From assembly GCA_036346375.1 (NCBI GenBank), contig CM070508.1:13634852-13698851 (forward strand): DNA of 64,000 nucleotides, read 5' to 3'. This stretch comes from Guadua angustifolia (Eukaryota > Streptophyta > Magnoliopsida > Poales > Poaceae). The notes under the pieces are model-generated. The model worked only from the letters and a program-made list of their open reading frames with translations, did no database searches and was not told where the DNA came from. The position numbers were made by a program, and so were the translations under genes. Shown here piece by piece: positions 24,836 to 35,085 of the stretch (position 1 is the stretch's first letter; each line of letters opens with the position of its first letter).

Positions 24836-26381
24836 ACGAAAAATAAAATTGGTAATAAAACATAAAAGTCAAGCAATAAAAGAAAATTATGCTACAAGAC
24901 CAAACATCTATTTCTCCTGATTACAAAAGTTTTTATGGTTTCTCCTTCGGTATGAATTAAAACCAAATATATTTCAACCACAGTGTCATGTAAAACTTGG
25001 ATACACTTGAGGGACACCTTGAAACAAGACATTTAGGTCTGCAACTGATTAACCATGATGATATTTCAACCACAGTGGGAACCTTACAAAGAAATGCAAT
25101 AAATCATAGGCATAGCCATACCCCTGATGTGTTCAATAGTTTCTTCAGTTATAAGAGGTTCTTGTGAGTCTACATGATAAAAAAACCAGAATAGGAACCC
25201 CCAAGTTCTCTGCCGTGAAATACACCAATCAGAACGGCTGGAGGTCATGGCAACAATCCTGTTTTCAGCTTGGGAATGTTACAACACAGTTAAGCAACAG
25301 GTTCTGCTTATGAAACAACACGCAATAGCAACAGAACAAAAGCAACAGACAGTAGGATTAGGTCATTGCACATTAGCATGAAAAATATGACTTGACAGTG
25401 TGTACAAAGAAAAATTCATTCAACAATATAGCATGAAACCAGACTTGCAAATGCTTGACCATAACACATGGAAAATCAAACAATCACTTGCTAGGACTAA
25501 TAAGTAGTAATCAAGACAAGATTAGCATAGAGAAATTCAATGCTCTTCTACCAGTGCATACAAGAAATATGCAACGAACAAACATGCAAAACACTGTTGG
25601 CAAGCAGTGGTATTCTATTGAACTTATCGGTACCAAGCAGATTAAATGTTCAAACTGAGAAATTCAGTGAGACAACAAACTATTTTCAAACATAGATTCC
25701 AAAGTAGTTAAAATACCTGAGAAGGGATCCAAGTCACACGTTTGATTGCATCCAAGCCAATCCACCATGTTGTTGCCCATTCACGAACCCTAGCTCCAAT
25801 GTCAAAGAGCCAACCCAAATTCCATATTGTGACTCAAACGAACCATGTTTAGGGTACAGGGTTTGTGTTCGCAGTGAAAATTGAAAGAAAAAGTGTCGAA
25901 CCGCAAACCCAAATCCCATATTGCGACTCAAACGAACCATGTTTCTGTTAACTATGGACTACAACACTTAAGTGATTAGCCAAATAGGCGATATAACAAT
26001 TAGAGCAACAAATGAAAATATAGTAAAAAAACCAACAGATGTCGACAAAATCTACCCTAAGAACCTTATTATTCATTTAGTAAGCAAAGGCCTTATATTG
26101 TCTTTGAAGCTTCTCGTTAATCCCATTAATCCATAGGCGGAGGGCGCTTGACCGTTAACACAAATGTGGGCAAAGCCTTAAACCACCCAAAAAATAATGT
26201 CGAGCTTTAGCTTGTTGCATCTGACCCAAGATAGCATATGACATTGACATTCAAGTAAAAAATCAACGCAAACTACGTTCTTGACTGCAAAATTAATTGA
26301 TAGAAGATTTGGTTGATTTTCCTTTGGGTGGTATACACTTGAAAATTTAATTATGTTATTATGAAATAAGAGTAATCGAAC
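24836..26381. other. Unassigned Helitron interior, 3' of the RPSA copy
   Basis: I find no domain. A direct repeat containing 'CCATATTG(T/C)GACTCAAACG' and 'AACCATGTTT' occurs at about 25820-25851 and 25914-25943, separated by about 60 bp. It may hold a further captured fragment or RPSA 3' flanking sequence. Confidence 0.4.
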
Positions 26382-28040
26382 CTAGAGAAGCAGTCCAGTT
26401 AGCCACAGCTTGTGCTGGAAGGGCACCATGTGGAGTTGCAGCTTCATGGACCATTCAATACCCAATTGTCGCCACGAGGCGATATATTCAACAATCGCAC
26501 CATAACCATAATCAGGAGCTACCAGAGCCTCTTCTTCCTCCTGCTCCTTTGCTTCCTCTGGGTCCTCAGAGAAGAACAGATCAACCTACAAAAGAGAAAA
26601 AAGAAAGGGGAGTAATTAGATGATGAAGAAAAGTACTACATTGGTCCCATAATCAAAACATTGGCAATCAGAATACTGCTTTGGATTGTGAAAGCTAACT
26701 AACCATGACATCCCATTTGTGTCCTGGGAGAATTGTACCACGCATCTGCAGAACCATCCTGGTAAGCAGCCAGAATAGGCAACCAATGCTCTGCTTCCCC
26801 TTGTTGTTGGCAGGAATGCCAATATTAACATAACGCATAGTAGAGTCGGTGTCGCAGAAGGCAATAGTGGGAATATTTCCAAGTGCAGACTCCTTGATGG
26901 GCTGTACACAGTTGAACAGGTAGATTTAAGAGTGCCCTCAATTAGCAAAATGAATTACGCGAAAGCTAGTGAACATATATAAAATTTTACCTGATGATCA
27001 GTCCTGGGGTCAGCCAGGATAAGAAGGCGTGGCTCACAAAATGATGTTTGCAACTGGTTGGTGAATGTACCTGGAGTGTGCCTACCAGCAATGGCATGAG
27101 CACCAGTGTACTGTGCAAACTTAAGGACAGCCCTTTGGCCATAGGGCCTAGCAGACTGCACAATGATGTCCTGCGGGTTCTCAATCGCAACAATGACCCT
27201 CGCAGCCAACTGAAGCTTCTCCCAGGTCTTGCCAAGGTTAATAATGTAAATACCTGAAAGATAATACAGAAAGGCCAACTCATGAACTTGCAGTTCACCA
27301 TAGTTAGTTGACAAAGCGAATAGTTCGCTTGAGTAAAGCATCCTAGCACTTGGCTATACTAAAATTCTCATATGTCAATTAACACATGAAAAATATGCAT
27401 GTTTTGATGCTGTCCAAATCAGTCCAATGTCCACAAATCATTGCCATGGTTCACGGTTATAAGAACACATTCTGCTGAGCCGCATATTAGATTCTGGTCA
27501 AACCCGTCAAATTCCACCCACCCCCTAAAACCTCACGTTAGAGAAGCCTCAGCAACTACCATGCCACTACAAACTGAATGAAGAAATACTAATTATGGAA
27601 GATTACTAAAGGAAAAATTTTGCATAACAACATGCTCATAGGATCGACAGGACATTTGTACCACTTATAAAATAATCAATTGGCATGGCTTTGCACTTGT
27701 AACACATCAACAATTTCGACTTAACACTATGCCGCAGCGCAGTAACCATTCGCACATAACAAGATCTAAACAGAGGCCAGTTTAATGAAAGTATTTTCTC
27801 ACCGAGTCAAACCAACGACACTAACCGATCTGTGATATCTAGCACAACACACAATGGATAATAAGATTTTCGTGGCCTTGGGGGGCTTTGAATGATACCG
27901 TCAGTGCGGCGCTTGAAGCCGTAGCACTCCATCTGGAAGTCGTAGTTCTTGGTGCCGAGGTGGACGTCGGCGGCGAACATCATCTGGATGTCCTACTCCC
28001 GCTGGGACAGCGCCCGAGCGCCACCGCCTGCCGCCGCCAT
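26382..28040 (-). pseudogene. RPSA: 40S ribosomal protein SA (uS2) gene copy, broken, 4 exons
   Basis: Exons on the minus strand: 28040-27899, 27253-26991, 26901-26704, 26585-26382, all GT-AG with correct phase. The translation follows plant RPSA closely: MAAAGGGARALSQRE, then 'DVHLGTKNYDF', 'IYIINLGKTWEKLQLAARV', 'GRHTPGTFTNQLQ', 'LADPRTDHQ', 'PANNKGKQSIGCLFWLL' and 'LPGHKWDVMVDLFF'. RPSA is a 40S subunit protein needed for late 18S rRNA processing. Lesions: codon 16 is TAG (27993-27995) where the family has Gln or similar; in exon 4 the acidic and Trp-rich tail falls out of frame twice (near 26460 and 26447) and ends early at TAG 26382. Initiation at the downstream Met pair would lose about 18 residues. 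Introns are retained, so this is a DNA-level copy, consistent with Helitron capture. A low-error resequencing could still show that codon 16 is real sense. Confidence 0.87.
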
Positions 28041-28055
28041 CGTCACTGTTGGAGG

Positions 28056-28167
28056 TTAGGGTTTCGGGCACGTGCGCCTTGCGCGAGGGAGCGGAGGAGG
28101 AAGAGAGGCACCGTACGGCAGGTGGCGGCGCGTCGCGAGGTGTTTGGGGGCTGGACCTTTTATATGG
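28056..28167 (-). promoter_or_regulatory. RPSA core promoter: TATA box and telo-box
   Basis: On the minus strand CCATATAAAAGG (28167-28156) is a TATA box about 116 bp upstream of the ATG. AAACCCTAA (28064-28056) is a telo-box, a motif common in plant ribosomal-protein gene leaders. The promoter thus travelled with the gene inside the Helitron. Confidence 0.6.
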
Positions 28168-28569
28168 GCGGGCTCGTTTGGAATAAAACGCTAGCGAGAG
28201 ATCTGCGTTTTCCCTTTCGCCCCCTATCTGGGCTTTTCTGAGCAGGAGAGGGACCAATTTGCAGAGATAGGACTTAGGTAGCCGGGGCAACGGGCACGAC
28301 TCGCACGAGGCCTAGCCTAACAAGCAGTGAAAAACACTCTATAGTTAGGGTTTCATTTGCATCAATGGATATTGGGCCTAGCAAACGGTGTGGGCCACGC
28401 ATGGGTGGAGAATAGATGTGAGGGGGGTGTAGGGTGGAGAACGGACCACCACCAACTCAAAATTAGAAGTAGTAGAGATATAGGCAAATGCTTGCATGAT
28501 TTATATTTTCCCCAACTTTTTGTAGTCTTAGGAGATCATTTCATAGGAGTTAAAAAGTGTTGAAATTTT

Positions 28570-29625
28570 GGTTTTACCGGCCTAAAAAAATACTAGATTG
28601 AAAATATAGGTTTTAAATTTTGACTGGATTTCAACCGCCTCCACGATAGAAATTTGAAAACTTGCCCACAGTAGGGAATAAAGTTTCGATGAATTTTGGC
28701 AAATTTTCACTGAAATCTCGGATTTTGGGACCCAAAAAATTTTAAATTACCGACTGAATTAAATTTTTTGAAAAATTTTCAATTGCTACAGTAATTTCGG
28801 TTATTTCGGCGAAATTTTAGCCAAACTGGGTGAAATTTCGGGAATTAAATCTGGATTTCAATGTTTTACAGCTAGATTTGACCGAAATTGCATCACTAAC
28901 TCATAAGAAGATGATCTTTGATGATAATTTGTTGAAAAAGTTATTGTTTGAGACATTTTAAATTTTCGCAAGAAACACTGATAGAATTTTATAAAATTTA
29001 ATAAGCTTTGTCATGCTACAAAAAATTTATGGTACCATCTTAAAAAGCTAGGATCATACAGAATTTTTTTAAAATATTTTAATTTTTTTAAAATATTTTA
29101 ACTTCATTTGTTATCTTTTAAAAATAAAAAATAGGATGAGCATAAACGAGGTAGTAACCATTTCAGAATTTTATAAATTTGTTAAAGTTTAATCATGACC
29201 TAAAATTTTTATGAGAGATTAATAATTCCCTCATAAATATTGTGTGCAAGTTTCAAAAAATTTCAACCTATTTTGGTTGCTCAATCCAAAATTATATACA
29301 GTACAAGTACGCTCTAAAGTCCGAAAACTGTGAAGTACCACATTCATATTTGTTGGGAATTTTTTATGGTTGATCATGATATAAAAATTTTATCAGAACA
29401 TCATTGATGCTTTCCAAAGATGTAATTTTTTTTCATAATTTTTTCATGCTTGGAACTATGCAAAAAAAGCTATTGTGAAGTAAAATTTTCATATTTTTTG
29501 AGAATTTGTTATGGTTGATCTGGAACTAAAAATTTTATAAGAACATCAACAATGCTTTACAACTATCCAAAAAAAAATCATAATTTTTTCATGCCTATAA
29601 CTATGCAAAAAAATAGTTACAAAAA
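28570..29625 (+). repeat. AT-rich dispersed repeat, copy 1 (possibly hAT-like)
   Basis: Starts with 'GAAATTTCGG/ATTTTAG'-type motifs and contains 'GCTACAGTAATTTCGG', then an ordered series: 'AGAAACACTGATAGAATTTT', 'TCATGCTAC', 'GGTACCATCTT', 'AATCATGACC', 'AATTTTTATGAGA'. The same ordered blocks occur at 33140-34110 and 49280-50565 (plus) and 54167-55390 (minus). It has no coding capacity. The right end of a sister copy is '...CCCTA', reminiscent of the hAT element at 4828. Confidence 0.65.
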
Positions 29626-29633
29626 CATCCATG

Positions 29634-29702
29634 GCTAGGACTTGAACCCAAGACCTTATATTTGCTAGTTTTGAGATTTACCGCTAAGCTAGAGGTGCTG
29701 GT
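29634..29702 (-). ncRNA. tRNA-like / SINE-head module with pol III A and B boxes
   Basis: On the minus strand TAGCTTAGCGGTA (29691-29679) fits an A box and GGTTCAAGTCC (29648-29638) fits a B box, about 30 bp apart. The preceding GCACC and following CTAGCC do not make a clean acceptor stem, so it is a tRNA-derived SINE head or decayed tRNA rather than a working tRNA. No downstream body or tail could be defined. Confidence 0.4.
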
Positions 29703-29803
29703 GTCTCATAGGGTTGAGAATTAAATATTTCCCTGCATGACACATTATGGTTTGAAAGTCCCTCAATCATTAGTGCCTGGCTGCCTGCTTCACAAATCAT
29801 ACT

Positions 29804-30589
29804 TGTCAGGGATTGGAAAATTCTAGCAGCCGACCATTGTATCCCGGGGGCCTCCGAGCATGCCCATGCTCGGACGCCGTCCCCAAGAAAGATCTTCGGG
29901 TCGCCCGACCTTCGGGTCGACCCCCGTCCTCCGTCGAGTTCGCCCCCGAGCATGCCTGCTCGGGAGTTCGCGACCAGACGACCCGGTCTGCCGAAGGGAC
30001 CTCGGGCTTCGCCCAAAAGCCGGGCGCAGTCCACGAAGACGACGTGGTATTAATTACGCGGTGGCTCGAAGGTTTGCGTGCCCACAATCTGCATGCCCGC
30101 GGTCTGCGCCCACTATACCCACCCACGTTGCGTTGTGCCCGACGAGAAGCAAGGGAAGAGCACCACCCACGTCCGGAACAGTGGCGCGCCCCTCTATAAT
30201 AAATGTTGTGTCGCTTGTAACCCCCTATAAATACCTTCTCGCACGAAGGGTTCATGGTTCGACTTCATTCCCTGTTTTCCTCATACATAGAGCTTGTTGC
30301 TAGTGGTCCGGAGGATAGTCCTTAGAACCTCCCAGGGCTCCCCTAGCAAGCACATTGTAATACATCCTCGAGAAGTTAGTGCCATCTTTGGGCGTAGGGT
30401 TGTTATCTCCCGCAAGAGGCCGAATCGAGATCAAAAAGCCTCCCTCATTACATTGTGATTGTCCCGACCACCTCGATCCGTAGCTCGGCAGGTCCTCGGA
30501 AGCTATACCCCCCGCGAAAAAGGGGCCTTAGGTTGATCCCTCATTCAACAAGTAAACTCGGCGGGGGATCGGTTCCCGGATCGTCGATA
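29804..30589 (+). repeat. 5' LTR (786 bp) of the non-autonomous element
   Basis: Starts TGTCAGGGATTGG and ends GTCGATA; the final CA has become TA. Compared with the 3' LTR there are many substitutions and small indels, most obviously at 30090-30150, so the insertion is not recent. Open frames of about 150 aa inside are LTR sequence. Confidence 0.88.
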
Positions 30590-30642
30590 GCTGGCGCCGT
30601 CCGTGGGGATAGACTGAGTCCTTTCGCGAGGAATCCCTGAGG

Positions 30643-30870
30643 ATGCCGAATTCTCAGGTCAATCCAGACTTCTGCGTCTTCGGCGACGTGGAGGGCGGCG
30701 ACGTGTGCTTCGTCGGCGAAGGCGTGGCCAGTGTGACTGATCCGGAAGGCCACACCGGGTCCATGTCCCCCATGCCTTCTCCCCGAGCCAGCGCTGCTCG
30801 GATGCCGCAAAAGTTTTCTTCGCTGCGAGATCCTTCTCCCCGAGCCAGCGTTGCTCGGATGACGCAGTAG
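30643..30870 (+). other. Small internal ORF of the LTR element, 75 aa
   Basis: Starts 30 bp after the PBS region with MPNSQVNPDFCVFGDVEGGD and runs into the tandem repeats. It has no retroviral domain. It may be a relic of a gag leader or simply chance. I do not recognise it. Confidence 0.25.
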
Positions 30871-31245
30871 TTTTCTTCGCTGCGAGATCCTTCTCCCGAG
30901 CCGCCGCGCCGGATGCCGCGATAGTTTTCTTGACTGCGAGATCCTTCTCCCCGAGCCACGCTCGGATGCGCGATAGTTCTTCACTGCGAGTGAGCTCGGA
31001 TGCGCGCATAGTTCTTCACTGCGAGATCCTTCACCCCGAGCCGCCTTTGCCGGATGCCGCAGATAGTTCTTGACTGCGAGATCCTTCTCCCCGAGCAGTA
31101 TTTGCTTTCGGATGCGCGATAGTTTTCTTCACTGCGAGATCCTTCTCCCGAGCAGCACGCCGGATGCCGCAGATGGTTCTTCATTGCGAGATCCTTCTCC
31201 CCGAGCCAACGCTGCTCGGATGCCGCAGTAGTTTTTCGCTGCGGA
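30777..31245 (+). repeat. Internal tandem repeat of the LTR element, about 9 units of 47-57 bp
   Basis: Units begin CTTCTCCCCGAG at about 30777, 30833, 30890, 30944, 31027 (CTTCACC variant), 31083, 31141 and 31193, with one shortened unit near 30990. Intact units contain the near-palindrome CCGAGCCAGCGCTGCTCGG, followed by 'GATGCCGCA..AGTTTTCTTC.CTGCGAGATC'. Several units lack a few bases in the GC-rich half. On the minus strand units translate as 'GLGEKDLAAKKT'-like repeats, but no frame stays open throughout. Confidence 0.85.
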
Positions 31246-31326
31246 GTCCCAATCCTCCCTGTAAGTCTGGAGGCTTAAGACGAAGGCCCGGTCGAGCAAC
31301 TTCCCCCTTAAGCCTCGGGGGCTAGC

Positions 31327-32124
31327 TGTCGGTGGTTGGAAAATTCCAGCAGCCGACCATTGTATCCCGGGGGCCTCCGAGCATGCCCATGCTCAGACGC
31401 CGTCCCCAAGAAAGATCTTCGAGTCGCCCGACGTCCGGGCCTACCCCCGTCCTCCGTCGAGCTCACCCCCGAGCATGCCTGCTCGGGAGTCCGCGACCAG
31501 ACGACCTGATCTGCGAAGGGACCTCGGGCTTCGCCCAAAAGCTGGGCGCAGTCCACGAAGACGACGTGGCATTAATTACGCGGCGGCTCGAAGGTTTGCG
31601 CGCCCACAATCTGACGCCCATGATCTGCTACCGCGATCTGCGATCGCCATTATACCACGTCGCGCCATGCTCGACGAGAAGCAAGGGAAGAGCACCACCC
31701 ACGTCCGGAACAGTGGCGCGCCCCTCTGTAATAAATGTTGTGTCGCTTGTAACCCCCTATAAATACCTTCTCGCACGAAGGGTTTAGTGTTCGACTTCAT
31801 TCCCTGTTTTCCTCATACATAGAGTTTGTTGCTAGTGGTCCGGAGGATAGTCCTTAGAACCTCCCAGGGCTCCCCGAGCAAGCACATTGTAATACATCCT
31901 TGAGAAGTTAGTGCCATCACTGGACGTAAGGTTGTTATCTCTCCTGCGAGAGGCCCGAACCAGATCAAAAAAGCATCCCCCTGTTCGCTGTGATTGTCCC
32001 GACCACCTCGATCCGTAGCTCGGTAGGTCCTCGGAAGCTATACCCCCCGCGAAAAAGGGGCCTTAGGTTGATCCCTCACTCAACAAGTAAGCTCGGCGGG
32101 GGACCGTTTCCCGGATCGTCGACA
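31327..32124 (+). repeat. 3' LTR (798 bp) of the non-autonomous element
   Basis: Starts TGTCGGTGGTTGG and ends GATCGTCGACA. It is collinear with 29804-30589 and the right half also resembles the solo LTRs at 58085 and 60508 (shared 'TCAACAAGTAAGCTCGGCG' and the 'CCCCTATAAATAC' TATA block). Confidence 0.9.
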
Positions 32125-32129
32125 ATACT

Positions 32130-33139
32130 CTTCACGCATCGTCACTTTCCCCTAGTTCTTCATCTCTCCCTGTACCGAGCGCACTCGTTCTCTGCAATCC
32201 GGGAAGCATCCGGCCAAATCCGGCCATCTCCGGCAAACAGGAAGCATATTTCGGCTCCCAGGAGCGAAATTTCGCCCCGTTAGAGCGAAATTTCGGGCCA
32301 AAAGAAATTCGCCGGTGAGTCACTTTCATAATCAGTTCCGTTCAATCTTTGTTGACGATTGGTTATCACTTATCAATCAACCTTATCTTCTTGCTGATTG
32401 ATCTTATGTGTAAAGGTTCCATCCAAATCTGAGCAGTGTTTACCAGAAAACATCGATGATTTGTTAAAAATCTTCAGGATAAGTTCATTCTGCTTACATC
32501 TGCCTAGAGAACATGGCTTTAAGACTCTGATCACACAGAATGCCCAATCTAAATCTAATGTAAATGCTACTTGAGTACATGGCTTTGAGACTCTCATGTA
32601 TAGAATCCTTTTGGGTCTGTTTGAAGAGGATTTCTCTAGGAATATTTTGTATTTAGTAGTTCAAATAAAGATTAAAAAACAGCATCCAATCCAATGTTTT
32701 AATAGCCTCTGTTACTTGATGATAAGCTAGAATGTCTACAAGTATGGCTATCTTCTTACACCTGATGATAAGCTAGCCTCTGTTACTTGATGATACACCT
32801 GAGTTCAAGAGGATAGAAAGCCCTGTATTAGAAAAAATAAGTGCGAAACAATCCAGGACAAACATATATAGTTATATACTATTCCAACTAGTTCGAGAAT
32901 TATAGCGGCTGGATGTTTCATTATGAACATTAGAAGTCTGCTTGGCTACCGCTTGACATGACTGGGGAAGAGTATAAGCAACAATACGAGAGAAGGTATC
33001 ATGAGGTCGTTGTTGATAACGACGAGGTGGAGTTTCAACTACAGGCATACTACTACACGTAGGTATGTGATGCAAATATATATTGACTTTATTGTGATGT
33101 AAATATGTGATAAATTCTTATATGTATAGATTTTATTTC
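32130..33139. other. Intergenic, no gene seen
   Basis: There is no domain. A duplicated block around 'CCTCTGTTACTTGATGATA' occurs at about 32706 and 32775, with 'GATGATAAGCTAG' between. 'GAGCGAAATTTCG' repeats at 32265 and 32283 are simple local repeats. Confidence 0.45.
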
Positions 33140-34110
33140 GTACCTATTAACTGTCATACAAATATACATTGATTGATTCCAATTGTGATTCTCCAACTCC
33201 GAATTTTAATTGAAATGCTGCCAAAATTTCTAACTTCACATATTGAAATTTTAACTTTTTTATTTGCTCAATCAAATTTATGTAAGCACTAAGCACTGAA
33301 CTTCATTTCTTATATTTCAAAAATCAAAGAGAGCAAGAACATAAATGGTACAGTGCTTTGTAAGAATTTTATAAATTCACTGGTGTGTAATCATGATTCC
33401 AAATTTTTATGAGATATTTAGAATTTTCTTATCACCCTTCTGTAAAATTTTCACAAATTTTAAACTTTTTTATCGCTAAAACTGTCAGAATTTTTAGAAC
33501 TTCTTGAAGTATGATAATCATATGAAACTTTTATAAAAACATTAGTAATACATCAGAACCATCCACAAAAATTTCAAAAAATTTCCAACATGGTTTGAAC
33601 TATTTTTTATTTTTTTCAAATTTGTCAGTAAGGCTTTTATCAAAACAGTAGCACTGTCCAAATTTTTAAAAATTCTTAAGCTTGATCACTATCCAAAAAT
33701 CTTATGGAAATATTAGTGATGCATCAGAATCATGCACAAAAAAGTTCAAAATTTTCTAACATGGTTTGTACTATTTTTCATTCTATTCAAACTTGCTAGT
33801 TAACGTTTTATCACGACAGTAGCAATATTCAAATTTTTAAAAACTCTACATACTTGATAATCACCTGAAAATTTTGTGAGAACATCTCTGATGTGTCAGA
33901 AACCTTCAAAAACAATTTCAAAATTTTTCAACATCACTTGTACTATTTTTTTATCAGTTGAAATTTACCAAAATTTCGGTAATTCCGTACGAAATTTCGG
34001 ATTTTGGGCCGACATTTCAGAAATTTCGGTAATAAAAAGCTATATTTGAATTTTTCTTTTTGAATTTTAACACGATTTCAACCAAAATAACGATATTTTA
34101 CTAAAATTTC
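33140..34110 (+). repeat. AT-rich dispersed repeat, copy 2
   Basis: The ordered blocks of copy 1 (28570) and copy 3 (49280) recur here: 'GAACATAAATGGTACAGTGC', 'AATCATGATTCC', 'AATTTTTATGAGA', then three or four cycles of 'ATCAGAA(T/C)CAT(G/C)CACAAAAA' with 'CATGGTTTGAACTATTTTT'. It ends with 'TTTCAGATTTGGACCACC' matching 51150. The left part is missing. Confidence 0.65.
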
Positions 34111-34852
34111 AGATTTGGACCACCGACAAAATTTAAATCCTGCCGACAAGCTTATCTATCCAGGGTTTTGTTGTGTCACCGCAGCAAACGCTTGCGAAAC
34201 GCTTGATAAAATGCCAAATGCTGTGAACTTTTTGTGTACGGCACGTGTCAGCTACTCAGCTGCGGTGTCGCAGACAACCACATGCCCGGAGGAACAGATG
34301 TCACTTCCACCGGTACTTGCAAAGCCTGTGGGCTTTTCACTTTTCCCGAAAGCCGAAAGTCTAGGCCCATGTGTTCGTGCCCCGCACACACAACAATATA
34401 TCTAGTACGGCCCAGCACGTCTGGGTTTTGTGCGCCAGATCAAGCGCTAGAGATTTGGCTATGGTTTGCCCGGTGTAGTTCGGCACATGACGTCGCAGGT
34501 CACACGGCTAAACACTGAGCCGTCACTGCCGTGGGGCCACGGCCAGCGACCGCCGCCAAAGCAATAACGACACCACCTACATGGGCAGTCTGTGCTCCAC
34601 GACCAGGGGCCGCACCTTCACCGAGCAGTCGCCCGGAGGCCGGAAGCCATCACCAAAAACACGCACACAGTTCTCTTCAGTCTTCCCCACCAGTACACCG
34701 TACTCTATCGAAGCCAAAAAAAAAAAAAAAAAATCAGGACTCGAATAAAAATTATTTTGATTATATTAGTTAATGGATTTAAAATTAAAATAAATTCATT
34801 TTGAATAAAAAATATTAATGAGGCTTGGCTCAATTTTATGTGAAACTATGAT
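34111..34852. other. Unassigned segment ending in an A-rich run
   Basis: 34115-34715 is moderately GC-rich and without a recognised domain. An uninterrupted run of 18 A lies at 34716-34733, followed by AT-rich DNA. A poly-A end could mark an old retrotransposed transcript, but no matching target duplication was found. Confidence 0.3.
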
Positions 34853-35085
34853 ACTGTTTAGCAAAGCTCTAAATCCCAACTCCACCTCAGATCTCGAGCT
34901 TGTAGACTAAAATAAAGTGAATTAAGTTTATATTTTTAGTCTAAAATGTAAACAAGATGACCCACCTAAACACTTTTAATGTACTCACAATTTCAACTCC
35001 ATAAATTCGTAGAGTTAGGAATATCCTGCTCCACCAACTTCATAGATTTCGGTAAAGCTGAAGCTATACCAAACACCCTCTATAT
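34853..35085 (-). mobile_element. MITE copy 2, inverted relative to 5378-5606
   Basis: Contains, in reverse orientation, the same blocks as 5378-5606: 'AACTCCACCTCAGATCT', 'AAGTGAATTAAGTTTATA', 'AAAATGTAAACAAGATGA', 'CTGCTCCACCAACTTCAT', and ends 'ATACCAAACACCC', a GGGTGTTTGG-type terminus on the minus strand. Confidence 0.55.

Larger units (their letters stand above)
24812..28478 (-). mobile_element. Non-autonomous Helitron carrying an RPSA gene copy
   Basis: Read on the minus strand, the element begins TCTCTACTACTTCTAATTTT (from 28478), a typical grass Helitron 5' end, and finishes CGTAGCAACGCACGGG + TATTGAA + CTAG (24812), the usual subterminal palindrome region and CTRR end. The neighbouring host bases are A (28479) and T (24811), so the insertion is between A and T with no target duplication. 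Stem pairing of the 3' hairpin is partly eroded. It has no Rep/helicase. Inside, in the same orientation, is a complete ribosomal protein SA gene copy with promoter and introns; 24836-26381 is unassigned. Termini and AT insertion are seen; the Helitron call rests on known family structure. Confidence 0.75.
29804..32124 (+). mobile_element. Short non-autonomous LTR retrotransposon, complete, with TSD
   Basis: Two LTRs (29804-30589 and 31327-32124) bracket only 737 bp. Perfect 5-bp target duplication ATACT is at 29799-29803 and 32125-32129. A PBS-like TGGCGCCGTCCGTGGGGA (30592-30609) follows the 5' LTR, and a 'CCTCGGGGGC' tract precedes the 3' LTR. No gag, protease, RT or integrase is present, so it must have been mobilised in trans. 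The internal region is largely a tandem repeat. TATA boxes CTATAAATA sit in both LTRs (30225 and 31757). Confidence 0.9.

Noticed and set aside
29806..30303. Overlapping 147-149 aa frames in the 5' LTR
   Set aside because: LTR non-coding sequence; the same region in the 3' LTR has different frames because of indels.
30541..30984. 147-aa minus-strand frame with 'RRISQRRKLLRHPS' repeats
   Set aside because: It translates the LTR element's tandem repeat, no frame spans all units, and it has no start context or domain.
30777..31245. Regularly spaced repeats resembling a CRISPR array
   Set aside because: There are no unique spacers: the units are contiguous 47-57 bp tandem repeats inside an LTR retrotransposon of a eukaryote.
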